64,000 nt of DNA, from positions 47,266,616 through 47,330,615 of the forward strand of contig NC_045436.1 in assembly GCF_002776525.5 (NCBI RefSeq). The letters are read 5' to 3'. The position numbers were made by a program, and so were the translations under genes. Origin of the DNA: Piliocolobus tephrosceles. Lineage: Eukaryota; Chordata; Mammalia; Primates; Cercopithecidae. The notes below the pieces were generated by a model. That model did no database searches. It worked only from the letters and a program-made list of their open reading frames with translations, and was not told where the DNA came from. Positions 34,403-46,649 of this stretch are shown in pieces. The stretch's first letter is position 1; every line of letters starts with the position of its first letter.

Positions 34403-35509
34403 TACCTTATATGGCATCCTATTTTTTTTAAAAGGGGAACGTTGTTACACAGTGAAGAAAAATTGCTGGCTCTCATCTCCCCAATTGCCTCTGTTACCTG
34501 CCACAGCATCTAGTAAGTTGAGGAGCAAGGGATCCTAAAACTAAGCGTTTCTGAGCGTTTCGTTTGGAAATTAGGCCACCTTTTCTATCAATGAACAGAT
34601 GGAGAGGCCTCCACGGTTATTTCCCTCCCAAGAGACACCTTATGTATTTCTACTGAATAATTTCAGTTAGTAATTGCTCTCCATGCCATGTGCTTTTAGT
34701 GGTATTAAATATACCCCAGTTTGGAGAGGCTTTCATTTCTGTAATATGAAAACAATACAGCTTTTCCTTTAGAAGACAGTCTTGTAGCTTAGAAATAAAA
34801 AAAAAAAAAAAATTTGTTGCCCCCTGAGGTATATCTATTCATGTTGCTAATTATAATTTGTTCCTTTTTTCAGTTTAATAATTGCTTTTTAGTTTTGTGT
34901 GAGCTACAAATAAGAGGAGATACTTATTATTTTTAATACTACATCAAAGCATGAGAAAATAAGAGATCTATACAATGAGGAATAGATGAATAAGCATCAA
35001 AACTGCCTTTTTTTTCCCCCTTAGGGAGAGAGAAAAAAATGGTAAGGGAGAAAAATTTCTGAATGAAGTTCAGATCCAGCATTCATTGGGTCACTTGAGA
35101 CATAATTCACTTTTCTGTACAAAATAATGTCTCCTTTCAGATTTAAAATATGGTAGTGAGAATGAATGAACAAGAAGGTGCTAAAAATTATTGTGTGCGG
35201 GAAGTGCTTTCCACCAGACCCCTGAATGCTATTCAGCTGGCAGACAATGATTGGGGTCTACAACCTGATCCTGGTAAAAAGAACCTGTCCTTTTAAAGGG
35301 AAGAATAATTGTGTTCTTTATTACTTTTTATATTCCCAGGGCCCAACATAATTTTTATACTCCCTGATTATATTCTCTGAACTCTATAGAAAAGAGTACT
35401 TGTGCTTCTATGTGCTTTATCTATGAGCCTAGGAAAGCAGCACTTACAATAATCTACCTTAATGCTTTGTTTTGCTTCTCCTTTTGCACACAAGCATGGC
35501 TATTAAGTC
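34403..35509. other. Unique DNA, no gene seen
   Basis: It contains an A16-type run near 34797-34812 and otherwise no recognised feature. Confidence 0.4.
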
Positions 35510-36005
35510 TGTATCAGTCAGAGTCCCAGTAGCAAACAGATGGCACTTGCAAATTAGGATAATTCCAGGAGAGTTTATTTACAAAGGGACTGTTTGCAAA
35601 GTAGAACCACAAAGAATAGTGCAGTAACCTGGTTTAATAATGGTAGAACTATTATCACTCCTAGGTCTGAAAGGGAGGGGAGAGAACAGTTTCCAGAAAA
35701 CTGAGAGAACTGAGTAGAGAAGGTCAGCTTGGTCAAGAGACATAGCTTCTTGAACAGCTGGTCAGAAGCTACTCAGCAGGAAGACAGCGAAGGGCAGGTA
35801 TATTCCGACCTCCTTCTCCCCTCCTGGACCCTCCATTCTCCTCCCAGGACCTACACTGTGGAAACCCAACTGAAAGTCAGAGGACAAGGAAGCCCTTTGA
35901 GGTAGTTCACAGAGCCCATGCTCCAGTGGCAGAAGGCAAGATGGAAAAGGGTGGGGTGTGGGATCTGAAGGAACAAGTAGAAGCGTGCTTGGCTCATTTA
36001 GCACC
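35510..36005 (-). mobile_element. ERVL-type LTR relic, reverse
   Basis: The left edge TGTATCAGTCAGAGTCCCAG is the reverse complement of the LTR end at 3482-3493. It continues with AACAGATGGCACTTGCAAAT and GAGAGTTTATTTACAAAGGG, a wording typical of old ERVL-class LTRs. Exact family is not assigned. Confidence 0.55.
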
Positions 36006-36245
36006 AATTCCAATATGTGAAAATTAGAATCAGGAAATGAAAGTCTTTAATGGTTTGTGATAATCATAAGAGATAAAAAATATATATAAAATAACATATT
36101 TAATACACATGAGGAGTTTAGGCTTTGAGAGCCTTGCTTTATTGAATCTGAAAGGCAGGAAAAACAGAAGCCAACTCATTCATTAGTTGGGCTTATGTCA
36201 AGGTAGATAAGCAGATTTCCATACAGCTATAGTATTATTGTTTTT

Positions 36246-36571
36246 AAAAGTTGCCCTATGGCTCACGCCTGTAATCTCAGCACTTTGGGAGGCCAACGCG
36301 GGCAGATCACAAGGTCAGGAGATCGAGGCCTTCCTGGCTAACTAACTGAAACCATGTCTCTACTAAAAATACCAAAACAAACAAACAAATATTAGCCAGG
36401 CATGGTGGTGTACATCTGTGGTCCCAGCTACTCAGGAGGCTGAGGCAGGAGAATGGTGTGAACCCAGGAGGCAGAGCTTGCAGTGAGCTGAGATGGTGCC
36501 ACTGAACTCCAGCCTGGGCAACAGAGTGAGACTCCATCTCAAAAAAAAAAAAAAAAAAAAAAAAAGTTGCC
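36246..36571 (+). mobile_element. AluY-like SINE with target-site duplication
   Basis: The body is 36256-36540 and starts at CTATGGCTCACGCC, so about ten 5' bases are missing; the A-tail runs to 36565. GAACCCAGGAGGCAGAGCTT and GCAGTGAGC in this order indicate AluY. It is flanked by exact AAAAGTTGCC copies at 36246-36255 and 36562-36571. Confidence 0.95.
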
Positions 36572-36884
36572 AAGGACACTTGGATAGGCTAGTCTCTCAT
36601 ATGGCACTTAATCACATACTTTAAAAAGTCATGTTATTAGATATACATCAATACTAGGTGCTAGGTGTTGGGGTTCTATGGAAGGGAAAATTTCAGACAC
36701 ATACCAAGAGTATTGAAAGCATTTGCAAAGCAATACAGGCAATTCTGGGTTGATATAGTTGAAATCAGATATGTAAGTGCTGACAAATCACTTCTAGAGT
36801 GCAAAATTTGACATAATGGTATTAGCTACATTTGCAAGAAGTAGTCTTTTAAAGGTGTACAATTATATACTCCTTTTTCCCCTC
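36572..36884. other. Unique DNA, no gene seen
   Basis: Short AT-rich spacer without recognised content. Confidence 0.4.
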
Positions 36885-37839
36885 ACTTTATCATAACGCT
36901 TTCAAATATGAATGTCTAAGAGAAGTGAAAAAGACACCATAAAAAGAGACAAGTTGTAGAGGGAGGAAGAAATTTGCAACGCATATAAATTGCAAAGAAC
37001 TAAGATTCATTATGTATATAGTGAATAACGGATGCCTAGAAATTAAGATGAGATAAATAACCATCAGAAAAAAAAGAACAGAAGATTTGAACCAGCACTT
37101 TGCCAAAGAGAAAAATCAAATGACCAGTAAAAATTTGGGGATCGACCTCATTAGTAATCAGATAATTATTAATTAAAAATACAATGAGATATAATTACAT
37201 ATCAATTATTGGTAAAAACTCAGCGTTTAACAATTTCAAGTACAGATAAGGATGTAAAATTTTCATATGGTTCGAAGGTAAATAATACAACCATTTTGAA
37301 AAACAGTTTAGCATTATAGTCCAGTTGTAGATGTAGTCTCTAAAGATACAGCAATTATTCTCTAGGGTCTGTACCCTAGAAAGTGATTTACACGTGATCT
37401 CCAGATACACGTGCAAGAATTTCATAGCAACAGTTCACTGCAGCTAATAAATGAAAATAACCTAAATATCCATCAAGAGGGATAGGGATAAATTGTAGTA
37501 CAGTCAGACAATGAGTTACTATCTGACAATGAAAAATAAATGTACTTTAGCTATGTGCAACAACATGTATAATCTAAAAGAAATTGAGTTAACAAAGACA
37601 GAGCTATATATATAGTATTTATGTATTTTATGTAAAGTAGAAATGTAGGCAAAAAGAAAACCCACATTGTTGTGTTTAGGGGTGCATTATCTGGTGATAA
37701 CACTCTAAGGAAAAGAAAAATCATTACAAAAGGACAATGATTGTCTCTAGTGGAGAATACTGGGGTTGTATTAGGAGAAAGTATCAGAAAAGAGGTTTTC
37801 TGGTTTGCTGGTCAAGTTGCATTTTTTTTCTACAGGTAG

Positions 37840-38835
37840 TGTTGACACAGGATCCTTTTGGTGCCACTTGGCCAACCAGAAGTCTCTGTGACTGGCCAGC
37901 GGCGCCTCTGCCTGGGGCCTTGTTCAGCTCCATGCTCACTGCTAGGCTTTCTCTGCCCACTTGGCCTGGCACAGCCCGTGGCTGGGCCCAACGTGCTGCA
38001 ACTGGCTTCCGCCTCTGGACGAGGCGGGGAATCACAGCCATGACCAAAACTCAGAGATTCCAGCAACTGCAAAGCCCCAGGGCGTGTTATCTCTCTTTCT
38101 CATTCCCCCAACCCCTGGTGTGGCAAACCGTGGGGGCATATTACAGCTTGTTCATGTTACAGTTCACATTTGTTCCTGCCTCCTGCAGTGCAGCGAATGG
38201 AAACATGTCCCAGCTCGTTCAGTCCTGCCACGTGTGGCTTGGCTCAAGGAGTCCTAAGGTCTGGGCCCCCAGAAGGGTTGCCTCTCTTTTCATTCCCTCC
38301 ACCTGCAGCACAGTGAACACAGATGTGTGGTTCCCAGTGCTATTTTCTCCCCGACTGCCCCTCGAGTGGGAGGGAGGGTTACAGTATTACAGCTCCTTTT
38401 GTTCCTGCCGTGTGGCAGCTTCCAGGTTCTTGTCCGACATCGAAGAAGAATGAGGTACATGGACAACAGAGAGTAAGCAAGGCAGAGAAGAATTGTATTA
38501 AGCAACAGAAGAAAAGCTCTCAGTGGAGAGGGGACCTGAGAGTGGGTAGCCCTCTGTGTCAGAGGGGGCCCAAAAGTGGATAGTCCAGTGGACAGCTAAG
38601 TCTGGGGTTTTTATGGGATCAGAATGGAGGAATGCATGCTGATTGGTCCATAAGTGGGCCTGGAAAAAGCACCATTTGATTGGCTAAGAGACATCACTGA
38701 AGTTCTCACTAGGTCATGGACTGTACCAGAACTGCAGCCTGGTTTTCAGGCTTCAGGCTGTCTTTTTGCTTGAAGGTTGGGTTTCACTGATAATCTGCCC
38801 TTGTCTGCCTAGGAATCTGTTTCCTGCCAATATCA
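37840..38835 (-). mobile_element. Solo LTR of an ERV1-class element, ~996 bp, reverse
   Basis: A GC-rich block bounded by TGTTGACACAGG on the left and ...CCAATATCA on the right, so the reverse strand runs TG...CA. The flanking four bases are GTAG and GTGG, a candidate 4-bp target-site duplication with one mismatch. The long part downstream of the polyadenylation site contains repeated words (TTACAG...TTTTGTTCCTGCC at about 38142-38182 and 38379-38410), suggesting MER52/LTR12-like structure; the family is not certain. No gag, pol or env is adjacent. The 238-codon plus-strand frame across it is antisense to the LTR and not considered a gene. Confidence 0.78.
38490..38690 (-). promoter_or_regulatory. 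Promoter core of the solo LTR
   Basis: On the reverse strand, in order: AGCCAAT (38679-38685), ACCAAT (38642-38647), a TATA-like CATAAAAA (38608-38616) and, ~115 bp downstream, a polyadenylation signal degraded to AATACA (38494-38499). Spacing matches an ERV1 U3/R layout, with transcription leftward. Activity cannot be judged from sequence. Confidence 0.55.
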
Positions 38836-38935
38836 GTGGTTACACATTGGTGTTACTTTTTGCTTATTCATTAAACTGTACCTATGTGAGTATGCAGGTT
38901 TCTTTCTAATAAAAATAAATCAACCATTTTTAAAA

Positions 38936-39704
38936 GTCAACTGACTAAAAGTTTGCTGACTTTGCTCCATGTTCTGCCCTTTGATGATTGACTCTGCCTA
39001 TCTCCTAAGGGTGCTTAGTGTCACTGTTTTTAAATTTCAGATTGCATTTTATTATTTGAGAATCTAACTGTAAGTAGTTTAACAGGAAATGTGAATATAC
39101 AGTAAGTATCTATTAGACTTGCACCAATATTTCTTCCCCTCTGGCACTTGGGAAGCAAAGACATCCTTAAGGTGTACATGGGAGATTTGGGGTTATGAGG
39201 AGTAAAATAAATGCTGGTATTAATGGCTAAATTCTGAAAGATAAGATAATTGAGGGAGTATCATGAAAAGTAAACCCAAGGTAGTTTGGACTAGAAAAAC
39301 AACAGGACCAGAAATGAAGTTAGGGAAGAAAAGCATCCTCCACCCCAAGTAAATATTAGGAATCAGTTGAGTAGATTTTTTTTGTTATTGCTAGTTTTAA
39401 TCTGAGTCACTATTAATAAAGAAAATGGGAGAAGTGAAGAAGCTCTCATGGAAATGGTGAAATTCCTTTCTTTTTATAACTCCTCCAGCTGCTTTGGGAA
39501 TTTGTGGATACTCAGACTTTTTTTTTTTTTTTTTCAATGTTTCCCAGGAAGTAGCAGACAGAGCATTAACCAGCCTCCTGAGTTATAGGCTTTGTTCCTA
39601 GGAGGTCTTAGAAGGCCAGAATTCTAGCTGGCTTTCGGGGGAGTGTTTGCCCCAGATGTAGATGCTCCCTAATAGATTTATTCATTCAGTATTTAAAGGT
39701 GTTT
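38936..39704. other. Unique DNA, no gene seen
   Basis: A T17-type run (39519-39535) is the only notable feature. An acceptor/donor-like pair (TTTTTAAATTTCAG at 39040, CAGTAAGTATC at 39100) encloses non-coding sequence. Confidence 0.4.
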
Positions 39705-40935
39705 ACCATCAACCCATGAAAAGGCAACCTATAGAATTGGAAAAATATTTGCAAACCATGTATCTGATAAGTGGCTAATATATAAAATATGTAAAGAACT
39801 CAACAACTCAATAGCAAAACAATAAAAAATAAAAAAAAATACAAATAATTCAATTTAAGAAAGGGCAAAGGACCCGAACAGACATTTATCCAAAGAATAC
39901 ATAGAAACGGCCAAAGGTATAGAGAAAAGCGCCTGACTTCACTAATAACAGGGAAATGCGACTTAAGTCCACAATGAGATATCACCTCACACCTGTTAAA
40001 TTGGCGATTATCAAAAAGACATGAGATAACAAGTGTTGGCAAGGGTGTGGAGAATAGGGAACCCTTGTACACTCTTGTCCTGGGAATGTAAATGGGCACA
40101 GCCAATATGGAAAACAGTATGGGGGTTCCTCAAAAATGTAAAAACAGAACTACCATAAGACCCAGCAATTCCACTTCTGGGTATATACCCAAAGGGAACG
40201 TAGCATCTCAAGGAGATCTCTTCATACCCATGTTCATTGCAGCATTATTCACAATACCCAAAACCCAAGACAGGGGAGCAACCCAAGAATCCTCTGATGG
40301 ATGAGTTAATAAGGAAATTGTGAGAGAGCTGTATACATATATATACACATACATACAGGTATGTGTATGTGTGTGTATCATACAAGTATATGTATGTGTT
40401 TATATATGTATATATACATATATATGGTGAAATATTCAGCCAAAGAAAAATAAAATTCTGTCATTTGCAACAAAATGGATGAACCTTGAGGGCATTATGC
40501 TAAGTCAGACAGAGAAAGACAAATAGTTTATGTTCTCACATGTGGAATCTAAAAAAGTCAAACTCATACAAACAGAACAAAATTAGAATGGTATTTGCCA
40601 GGGGCTGGGGGGAGGAGGAAATGGGAAGATGATGATCAAAGGGTACAGACTTTCAGTTATAATATAAATAAGTTCTGGGGATCAAATATACAGCATCGTG
40701 AAGATAGCTAACAATACTATATTGTGTAATTAAAGGTTATTAGGAGAGTAGGTCTTGAATGCTCTCATCACACACACAAAAAGGTAACTATGTAAGGTGA
40801 TGGACAGGTTAATAGCTGGTTCATGGTAATCATTGCACAGTGTATACATCCATCAAAACCTCAAGTTCTACACAGTAACTATATTTAATTTTTATTGTCA
40901 ATTATACCTCAATAAAGCTGGAAAAAAAAGAAGTC
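39705..40935 (+). mobile_element. L1M-type LINE 3' end
   Basis: The order of the ORF2 end and 3'UTR is clear: AACAGACATTTATCCAAAGA, ATGAGATATCACCTCACACC, TTGGCAAGGGTGTGGAGAAT, CCAGCAATTCCACTTCTGGG, ATGGATGAACCTTGAGGGCA, then AATAAGTTCTGGGGATC and TCAATTATACCTCAATAAAG followed by an A-tail. An AT/GT microsatellite (40331-40427) interrupts the ORF2 part. All frames are broken. Confidence 0.92.
40331..40427. repeat. TA/TG/CA microsatellite within L1M
   Basis: TATACATATATATACACATA, then GTATGTGTATGTGTGTG and further TA/TG alternation. It sits where the L1 consensus has no such tract, so it expanded after insertion. Confidence 0.85.
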
Positions 40936-41268
40936 ATTGGACCAACTGAGTAAATGTAGTACAATACAAAAAAACAAAAATAAAAAACAGTTGAATTCAG
41001 TACCTGTAATAAAGACAAGATCATGCAGTTAACTTATACTGTTGAATTATATGATATTTATCTATAAGTCTTTCTTTCCTTGTATATATGAGAACCCTAT
41101 TTTGCTTTAACATCATAACATATAGGTAATATATTGTAACAAAATATACTATTATTTTTCCTTCTTTTTAATTTCTGCAAAACAGAATATGAGAGATAAA
41201 AGCTAGAAAGGAAGGATTTGGTCTTTTAGAAAATATTCCTTCATTTTCAATGAATGCATCAATTGTTT
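40936..41268. other. Unique AT-rich DNA, no gene seen
   Basis: Short spacer between the L1M tail and MER20. Confidence 0.4.
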
Positions 41269-41424
41269 CAGGACTTCTCCAACTTTAATGTACTTAGGGA
41301 CCACCTAAGGATTTTATGTAATGAGGATTCTAAATCTGAATTCTACTTCAGTGGTCTGGGACAGGACCTAAGAGTCTGCATTTCTAACAAGCTCCCAAAT
41401 GATTCCAGTGCTGTTGATCCAACA
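41269..41424 (+). mobile_element. MER20 (hAT-Charlie MITE), partial
   Basis: ACTTCTCCAACTTTAATGTA, GGGACCACCTAAGGA, TTCAGTGGTCTGGGACAG, CTGCATTTCTAACAAGCTCC and CAGTGCTGTTGATCC are in MER20 order. The distal terminus is missing. Confidence 0.85.
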
Positions 41425-41599
41425 ATCTCATTTTAAGGATCAGGAGAAGAGAGAACAAAGCATATGACCCCAACTAATTAAATCAGACAAGACTCACGTG
41501 GCCCCTGCTCAGCACCTGTGATTGGAGTGGGTACTAGATTGGCTCTTCCATGTAATCTGTCTCTGTTTTGTAGATTTTCATTGCAATTGCATGTCTGTA

Positions 41600-41934
41600 G
41601 TTTTAGAAGGTTTTTTTGTTTGTTTGTTTGTTTTTGAGACGGAGTCTTGCTCTGTCACCTAGGCTGGAGTGCAGTGGCGCGATTTCCGCTCACTACAAGC
41701 TCCACCTCCCAGGTTCACCCCATTCTCCTGCCTCAGCCTCCCGAGTAGCTGGGACTACAGGCGTCTGCTAACACGATCGGCTAATTTTTTGTATTTTTAG
41801 TAGAGAGGGGGGTTTCACCGTGTTAGCCAGGATGGTCTCGATCTCCTGACCTTGTGATCTGCCCATCTCGGCTTCCCAAAGTGCTGGGATTACAGGCGTA
41901 AGCCACCGCACATGGCCCTGTTTTAGAAGGTTTT
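41600..41934 (-). mobile_element. AluY-like SINE, reverse, with target-site duplication
   Basis: A reverse Alu from the T-tail with (GTTT)n (41611-41635) through GAGACGGAGTCTTGCTCTGT to CGTAAGCCACCGCACATGGC. AAGCTCCACCTCCCAGGTTC and CACCCCATTCTCCTGCC suit AluY. GTTTTAGAAGGTTTT occurs on both sides (41600-41614 and 41920-41934). Confidence 0.95.
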
Positions 41935-44900
41935 AAACAAAAAAAAAAAAAAAAGAATTGTCTAGGCACAGATCTGTTATGATCTAATTGTGAGACTTGG
42001 GACCAGTCATTTAGCCACCAATAGCCTCAGTTTTCTTAACTTTACATGAAAATGGTTAAATTATTTCTAAAGGTTTATCTAGCTCAAACACCCCTTTTCC
42101 TTTTTTAAACAACTTTTTTTTTAAAACTATATATGCTTTTATTTTTTCCCCCTTTAATAAGTGTGCTTATTTCTCAAGGACATTAAGACCTATTTCTTTC
42201 TTGCTTTATAAAAGCCTTTCATACTTTTCTATCCCATTGCTGTTTTCATAAATATTGATATGTCCACGAAAGCTACTAACTTAATTATTATTACAAAATC
42301 TGTACTAAATATCTAGCTGTAGTTACCTCCACATTTTTTTTTAAAGGAAAATAAAGCCAAGAGTAAAAAGTCTCATTATAGTGTCATATATTTTTTTCTT
42401 TTTTAAAAAACAAAATCATCTGAAGTCCCTGAAACATGGTATAATATAAGCACAGATTGTCATGTTAGATAGCTTGGTTTGGAATAAGCTATGATATAAG
42501 ACTTATGCAAGACAGCTGTACTAAAAATTAGCTTTTCTTTAGAAGTCTCCATTGTCTGCTTGGAAAATACACTTAAGGAAACCTCTATTGGCTTACTTGG
42601 AGCACATTTTAAAAATTCCTTAATGGATGATTTTCCAAATTTAGACTTCAACACAGAAACCCTGGTTATGAGCCCATTTATGGGTCAGGGGATGCACTGA
42701 CAACCTTAGCTCCCCCCGCCCCCCCCCCCCCAGCATTGTGGTACATTCTGTAAGAGTATTTTCTAAACATTGCCTCATAATATGATCTGTGGCCTACGAG
42801 GATCACAATTAGAAACTCCAAAGACAGAGAAACTTTTGAAGCATTCAACACTAGCTGCCAGGGCACTTAAAATTGACCCTGGAGCCCAGATATGTCATGA
42901 GACTGATTCTGGTAAACCGGATTCTTGGCGTGCATCTTTCCCATGGCCAAAGTTTCCATTGGTTGTAAAAGAATTCCTTAGCAATGACTGGGAATCTAAT
43001 CGAATAGATAGTGCTTGTCACCTCTCAAACAGACATGTAAATTCTATTAAGCTTAAGCCTACTTAAAATCATTGGTTTCAGAGACATGGTTTTATATCCT
43101 CTGGCACGTGAGAGGGGAAATGATTGTGTTTTCAAACTATTGATTGTCATATACATGTATTTCACGAAGATGTTTCTGTACTTGACCCCTATACCAGCTG
43201 CAGCCAGGTTCACAGCACACCAGAATCCCGGTAGATCTGGGTCCCAAACACTTCCATGCAGTTGACTTCTCCAAAGTGATGCCACAGTGGTATGCTGGAG
43301 CCTGCTGCACATGTCCCTTTCCAATTCTGTGGTCAGCGATCTTCAAGTTAGTAGCTGGAAATGGGCCAGGTGGGAGTATTTACACCACAGAAATTGCTTG
43401 CACTATTAATGGTAGCTCCCTCCATCCTTGTCCTTTAAAAGCCAATTGTTATTTATCTGCACACCACTCTTCTTAAAGACAAAATACCCACCCCACATGT
43501 ATTAAATCCCTTGAATTTCCTTACCTGTGGTTTTATTTGGGCTGTGCAAATAAAGAGCAGCATTATCTGAAAATGTTTTAAAGCTGCTTTGTGACAGCAT
43601 CAAAGAAAAATTCACTTTAAGAAGTGAAAAAAAAAAATGAAAGTACAACTTTTGATAGGACAAATTTATGAAAATACTCCTTGTTTCTCTTGTTCTTGTG
43701 AATGGACATTGCTTAGCGGGCTTAGTTTTAAGTAGTTTCCTCTAAAATGCCTGAACCCATTAGCTCCAATTTAGTTCACTTCTTTAAGCGCTGAGGCAGC
43801 AAGAATACTGAGTGTAAACCCACTTTATGCACAAAACATACATTAGAAACGACAAATACGTTCCAACTGTTAAGAATTTTAAATGTTAAAATTCCAAGTT
43901 TCAAATGTAGTTTCCTTGAGACACTAAAGTCCTTAAACATCCCAGGTGGTGTATTTTAAAATCTTTTGAATGGCTTAAGGGAAGAGGAACATTTTGACGT
44001 TTGTTGAAGAGTTATCATTTAATGGAATTGAATGGCTTCACTGAATGTGTGTGTGTGTGCATGTGTGTGCACATATGCATGTGTGTATTCATCCCTGGTT
44101 CTGACTGGCAGTTTACTTTGTAAAACAGAAAAACTAATTAGAAAGTAAAAGACCCATATCACAGGCAGTTACCGCCCTTGCTCCAGTGCAGATGAAGAAT
44201 GTTTCACAACTTTAACTTAAAAAACCCAGAGATGGATTTTCAAGATGTTTTAATCCAGGCCCAATGATGTGCAAAATTGTGCCCAGATAGAAAGATACTT
44301 CTCAAAATTCCTGTTAATAGGCCTCGTGGTGCTAGAAAGAAGGGGTTTGTTTTAAAATTAAAGGGGCTGTTCTATTTTGCATTCTTCCACACATGCATCA
44401 TTATTTGCTATTCAGGGGTCTTTGAATCATTGCTTGCCGATATGATTCAAATGCAGATAAGTAACAATGAAGATATTTTCTATATGCGGCTGCCACAAGT
44501 GCCTGCCAGAAGAGCTGAAGCCATCCATCAACAATTTTATTCATAGGACTTTCATTAGTAATTACAATTCTGTTATTATCACTCGGTTTGTTTATAATTT
44601 TTTTCCAGAGAATTGAGTTTCCTCATGTTTTAAGTTAGAATGCTTTTTCTGAATGCTTTTTATTTCAAAGGCTGTATTGCCTTTTCATATTTACAGTGTA
44701 AAAAAAAGTAAATAGTGTAATATTTATTATTTAGCACTAAATTTATTTAAATAATTATTAATCCACAAGTATCCTTGTGACTAGTTGAGCATTATTATCC
44801 TCATAGATGAATGTAATTATATTTAGAGGAAATTTATATACTCACTTTAATTCTCTGTCAGTATTAAACTGCTTTCTATAAATATTTGGAAACAACTCAA

Positions 44901-44988
44901 AGCTACCCAATGATTATTCTTCTAAAAAGCTGTGTATCTAGCTTGATCCTAACTCTAGAAAAAGTAGAGGAATGATGATTAAAAAAAA
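41935..44988. other. Repeat-poor 3-kb stretch, no gene seen
   Basis: Contains the C/G-rich tract at 42712-42731 and a (GT)n-rich patch (44047-44090). Several overlapping frames (42678-43476) have no splice or domain support. The lack of recognisable transposons and ATTA-type words make regulatory sequence possible but unproven. Confidence 0.4.
42712..42731. repeat. C-rich homopolymer tract (C6 G C13)
   Basis: Six C, one G, then thirteen C on the plus strand. The minus strand is a G tract able in principle to form a quadruplex. Length is probably variable. Confidence 0.92.
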
Positions 44989-45480
44989 AGCTCTAATTTG
45001 TAAATGGCTCCTAATTGCCTATCCTTCCACACTTGACCTCCTGCAGCCTGTTCTCCACACATCAGAGTAATATTTTTAATGCATGAAAAACATCACGTCA
45101 CTTTTTGTCTTAAAACCCAGCTAGCGTTTCCCATTGTAATTGTAACATAAATCCTGTGTTCCTAGAGCCCTGCCTTTCTTCCACCCAACCTTTTGCTTCT
45201 TTCCCCTTTATTCTCTTTCATTTTTCAGCCTCTTTGGCCCCAGGGTCTTTGCACTTGGTGTTGCGTTGACCTAAAATAGTATTCTCCCTTAGTTTCTCTG
45301 AGCTGGCTCCTCTGCGTTATGCAGGTCTGAATCAAAGTTACCTGCTCTGGGAAACCCACCTCACCACTGTAGGTAAAGCACTCCCACCTAGTTACACTGT
45401 ATTTTATTACCCTATTTTAATATTTTACTTTCTTTACACATTTTGATATTTTCCATGTCTTCTTGGTGCTAGAAAGTAGT
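44989..45480 (+). mobile_element. L2 LINE 3' fragment
   Basis: Clear L2 order: CATCACGTCACTTTTTGTCT, AAAACCCAGCTAGCGTTTCC, CCTCTTTGGCCCCAGGGTC, TTTGCACTTGG, then GGGAAACCCACCTCACCAC and TTTACACATTTTGATATTTT. Diverged, with no open frame. Confidence 0.85.
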
Positions 45481-45717
45481 TCATAAAGTGATTATTCCTT
45501 GTTCATGAACATATCTTTTACACTTAAAAGGACAGATCAGCACATGCAAAGGCATGGAGGGAGGTGAGAGCAAGGAAAGTCCAGGGAGTCTTAGTGGTTC
45601 GGACTGGTGGGATTATTGGGTGTCTGTGGTAATCATCACATCCACCTCTGAAGGAGACTCTGGAAAGAAGCTGTCATTAAAGGGGTAAGATTAATGTAAT
45701 GCTGAGACCCACCGTGG

Positions 45718-46202
45718 CAGTGTTTCTCAAACTTTTGGTCTTAGGACCCTTTTACATTCTTAAAAATTATCAAGAATCCCAAAGAGCTTATGTTTATACA
45801 GTTATATTAACTATGAATTTTTCCCACATATGAAATTGAAACTCCAAAATTTTAAAAATATTTATGAATTCATTTAAAATGGCAAATAATAAACTCATAT
45901 GTTAAATAACACACGATTTTAAAAATTTTGTTTTGGAAAACCAAAAAATATATATACCGAGACAGTGGCATTGTCTCACATTTTTGTAAATCTTAATGTC
46001 TTATCAAAAGGAGAGACCTGCATTGTCATGTCTGCTTCTCTGTATTCAATCTCTTGTGATATCTCATGTCTTTTAGCATATGGAAAACTCCACTATACAC
46101 TGGTGAAGGAATTAGAGTGAAAAAGGAAAATACCATTTGAATATTATTGTGAATATAGTTTTGACCTTGCAGATCTGATTGTATCACACTTGAGAATAAT
46201 GG
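45718..46202 (+). mobile_element. hAT-Charlie-type DNA transposon (MER58-like), internally deleted
   Basis: It begins CAGTGTTTCTCAAACTTTTG, continues TTAAAAATTATCAAGAATCC and CAAAGAGCTTATGTTTATAC, later GACAGTGGCATTGTCTCACA and GGAAAACTCCACTATACACT, and ends in a CACACTTGAGAA-like terminus. The family name is from memory. Confidence 0.72.
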
Positions 46203-46649
46203 CTGACTTATAGTTTGAAATGTAGGAAATCTATCCCTCAACTGCCCTCCACAAGGACTTAGGCTTCAGTATGTAGTTGGTTTATTGTAGTAAAGAAGCC
46301 CTCAACATAATGAAATTTTGTTCTTAATTTTGTCAGTCTTTTGAAGCTTGAAATACTTTTTTTCTATAGAAACTGTACATTTCCTGATTTTCTTCCTCAG
46401 AAGAGCTCATGACATTGAATTTAATACCTTTGCTCTTTTAAAACAACACTGAGTTAGTCATGCAGTGGGCCACAGACACTGCAAAACAGTTTTTCTTAGA
46501 GAAAAGACATGGTTCTAGTGCCTGTTTAGAGTGCCGCTATCACAATTCCGTCTGCTTCAGGAAAACTGGGAGCTTTGCTTTAACTTCCCTTAATGGTCTT
46601 TGTGTAGTAGACTTGTGCTGTGACTTCAGTCCTAAGTTGTAGGCAACAT

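Larger units (their letters stand above)
36885..38935 (+). mobile_element. Old L1M fragment (ORF2 end and 3'UTR), interrupted by a solo LTR
   Basis: The left part (36885-37839) has ORF2 3'-end wording such as TTTGAACCAGCACTTTGCCA and AATATCCATCAAGAGGGATA, and 3'UTR up to the LTR. The right part (38836-38935) resumes with GTGGTTACACATTGG, then TTATTCATTAAACTGTACCT, the terminal region of the same L1 class. No frame is intact. Confidence 0.78.

Noticed and set aside
36307..36579. 90-codon minus-strand frame
   Set aside because: Standard antisense translation of an Alu element.
37737..38453. 238-codon plus-strand frame
   Set aside because: It is antisense to a solo LTR, arises from GC-rich composition, and has no domain, splice sites or upstream promoter.
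39041..39101. Acceptor/donor-like pair with good GTAAGTAT donor
   Set aside because: The ~60-nt interior has stops in all frames and no other support.
42770..43476. Several overlapping frames of 66-99 codons on both strands
   Set aside because: No splice sites at the edges and no recognised domain; long chance frames occur in balanced-composition DNA.
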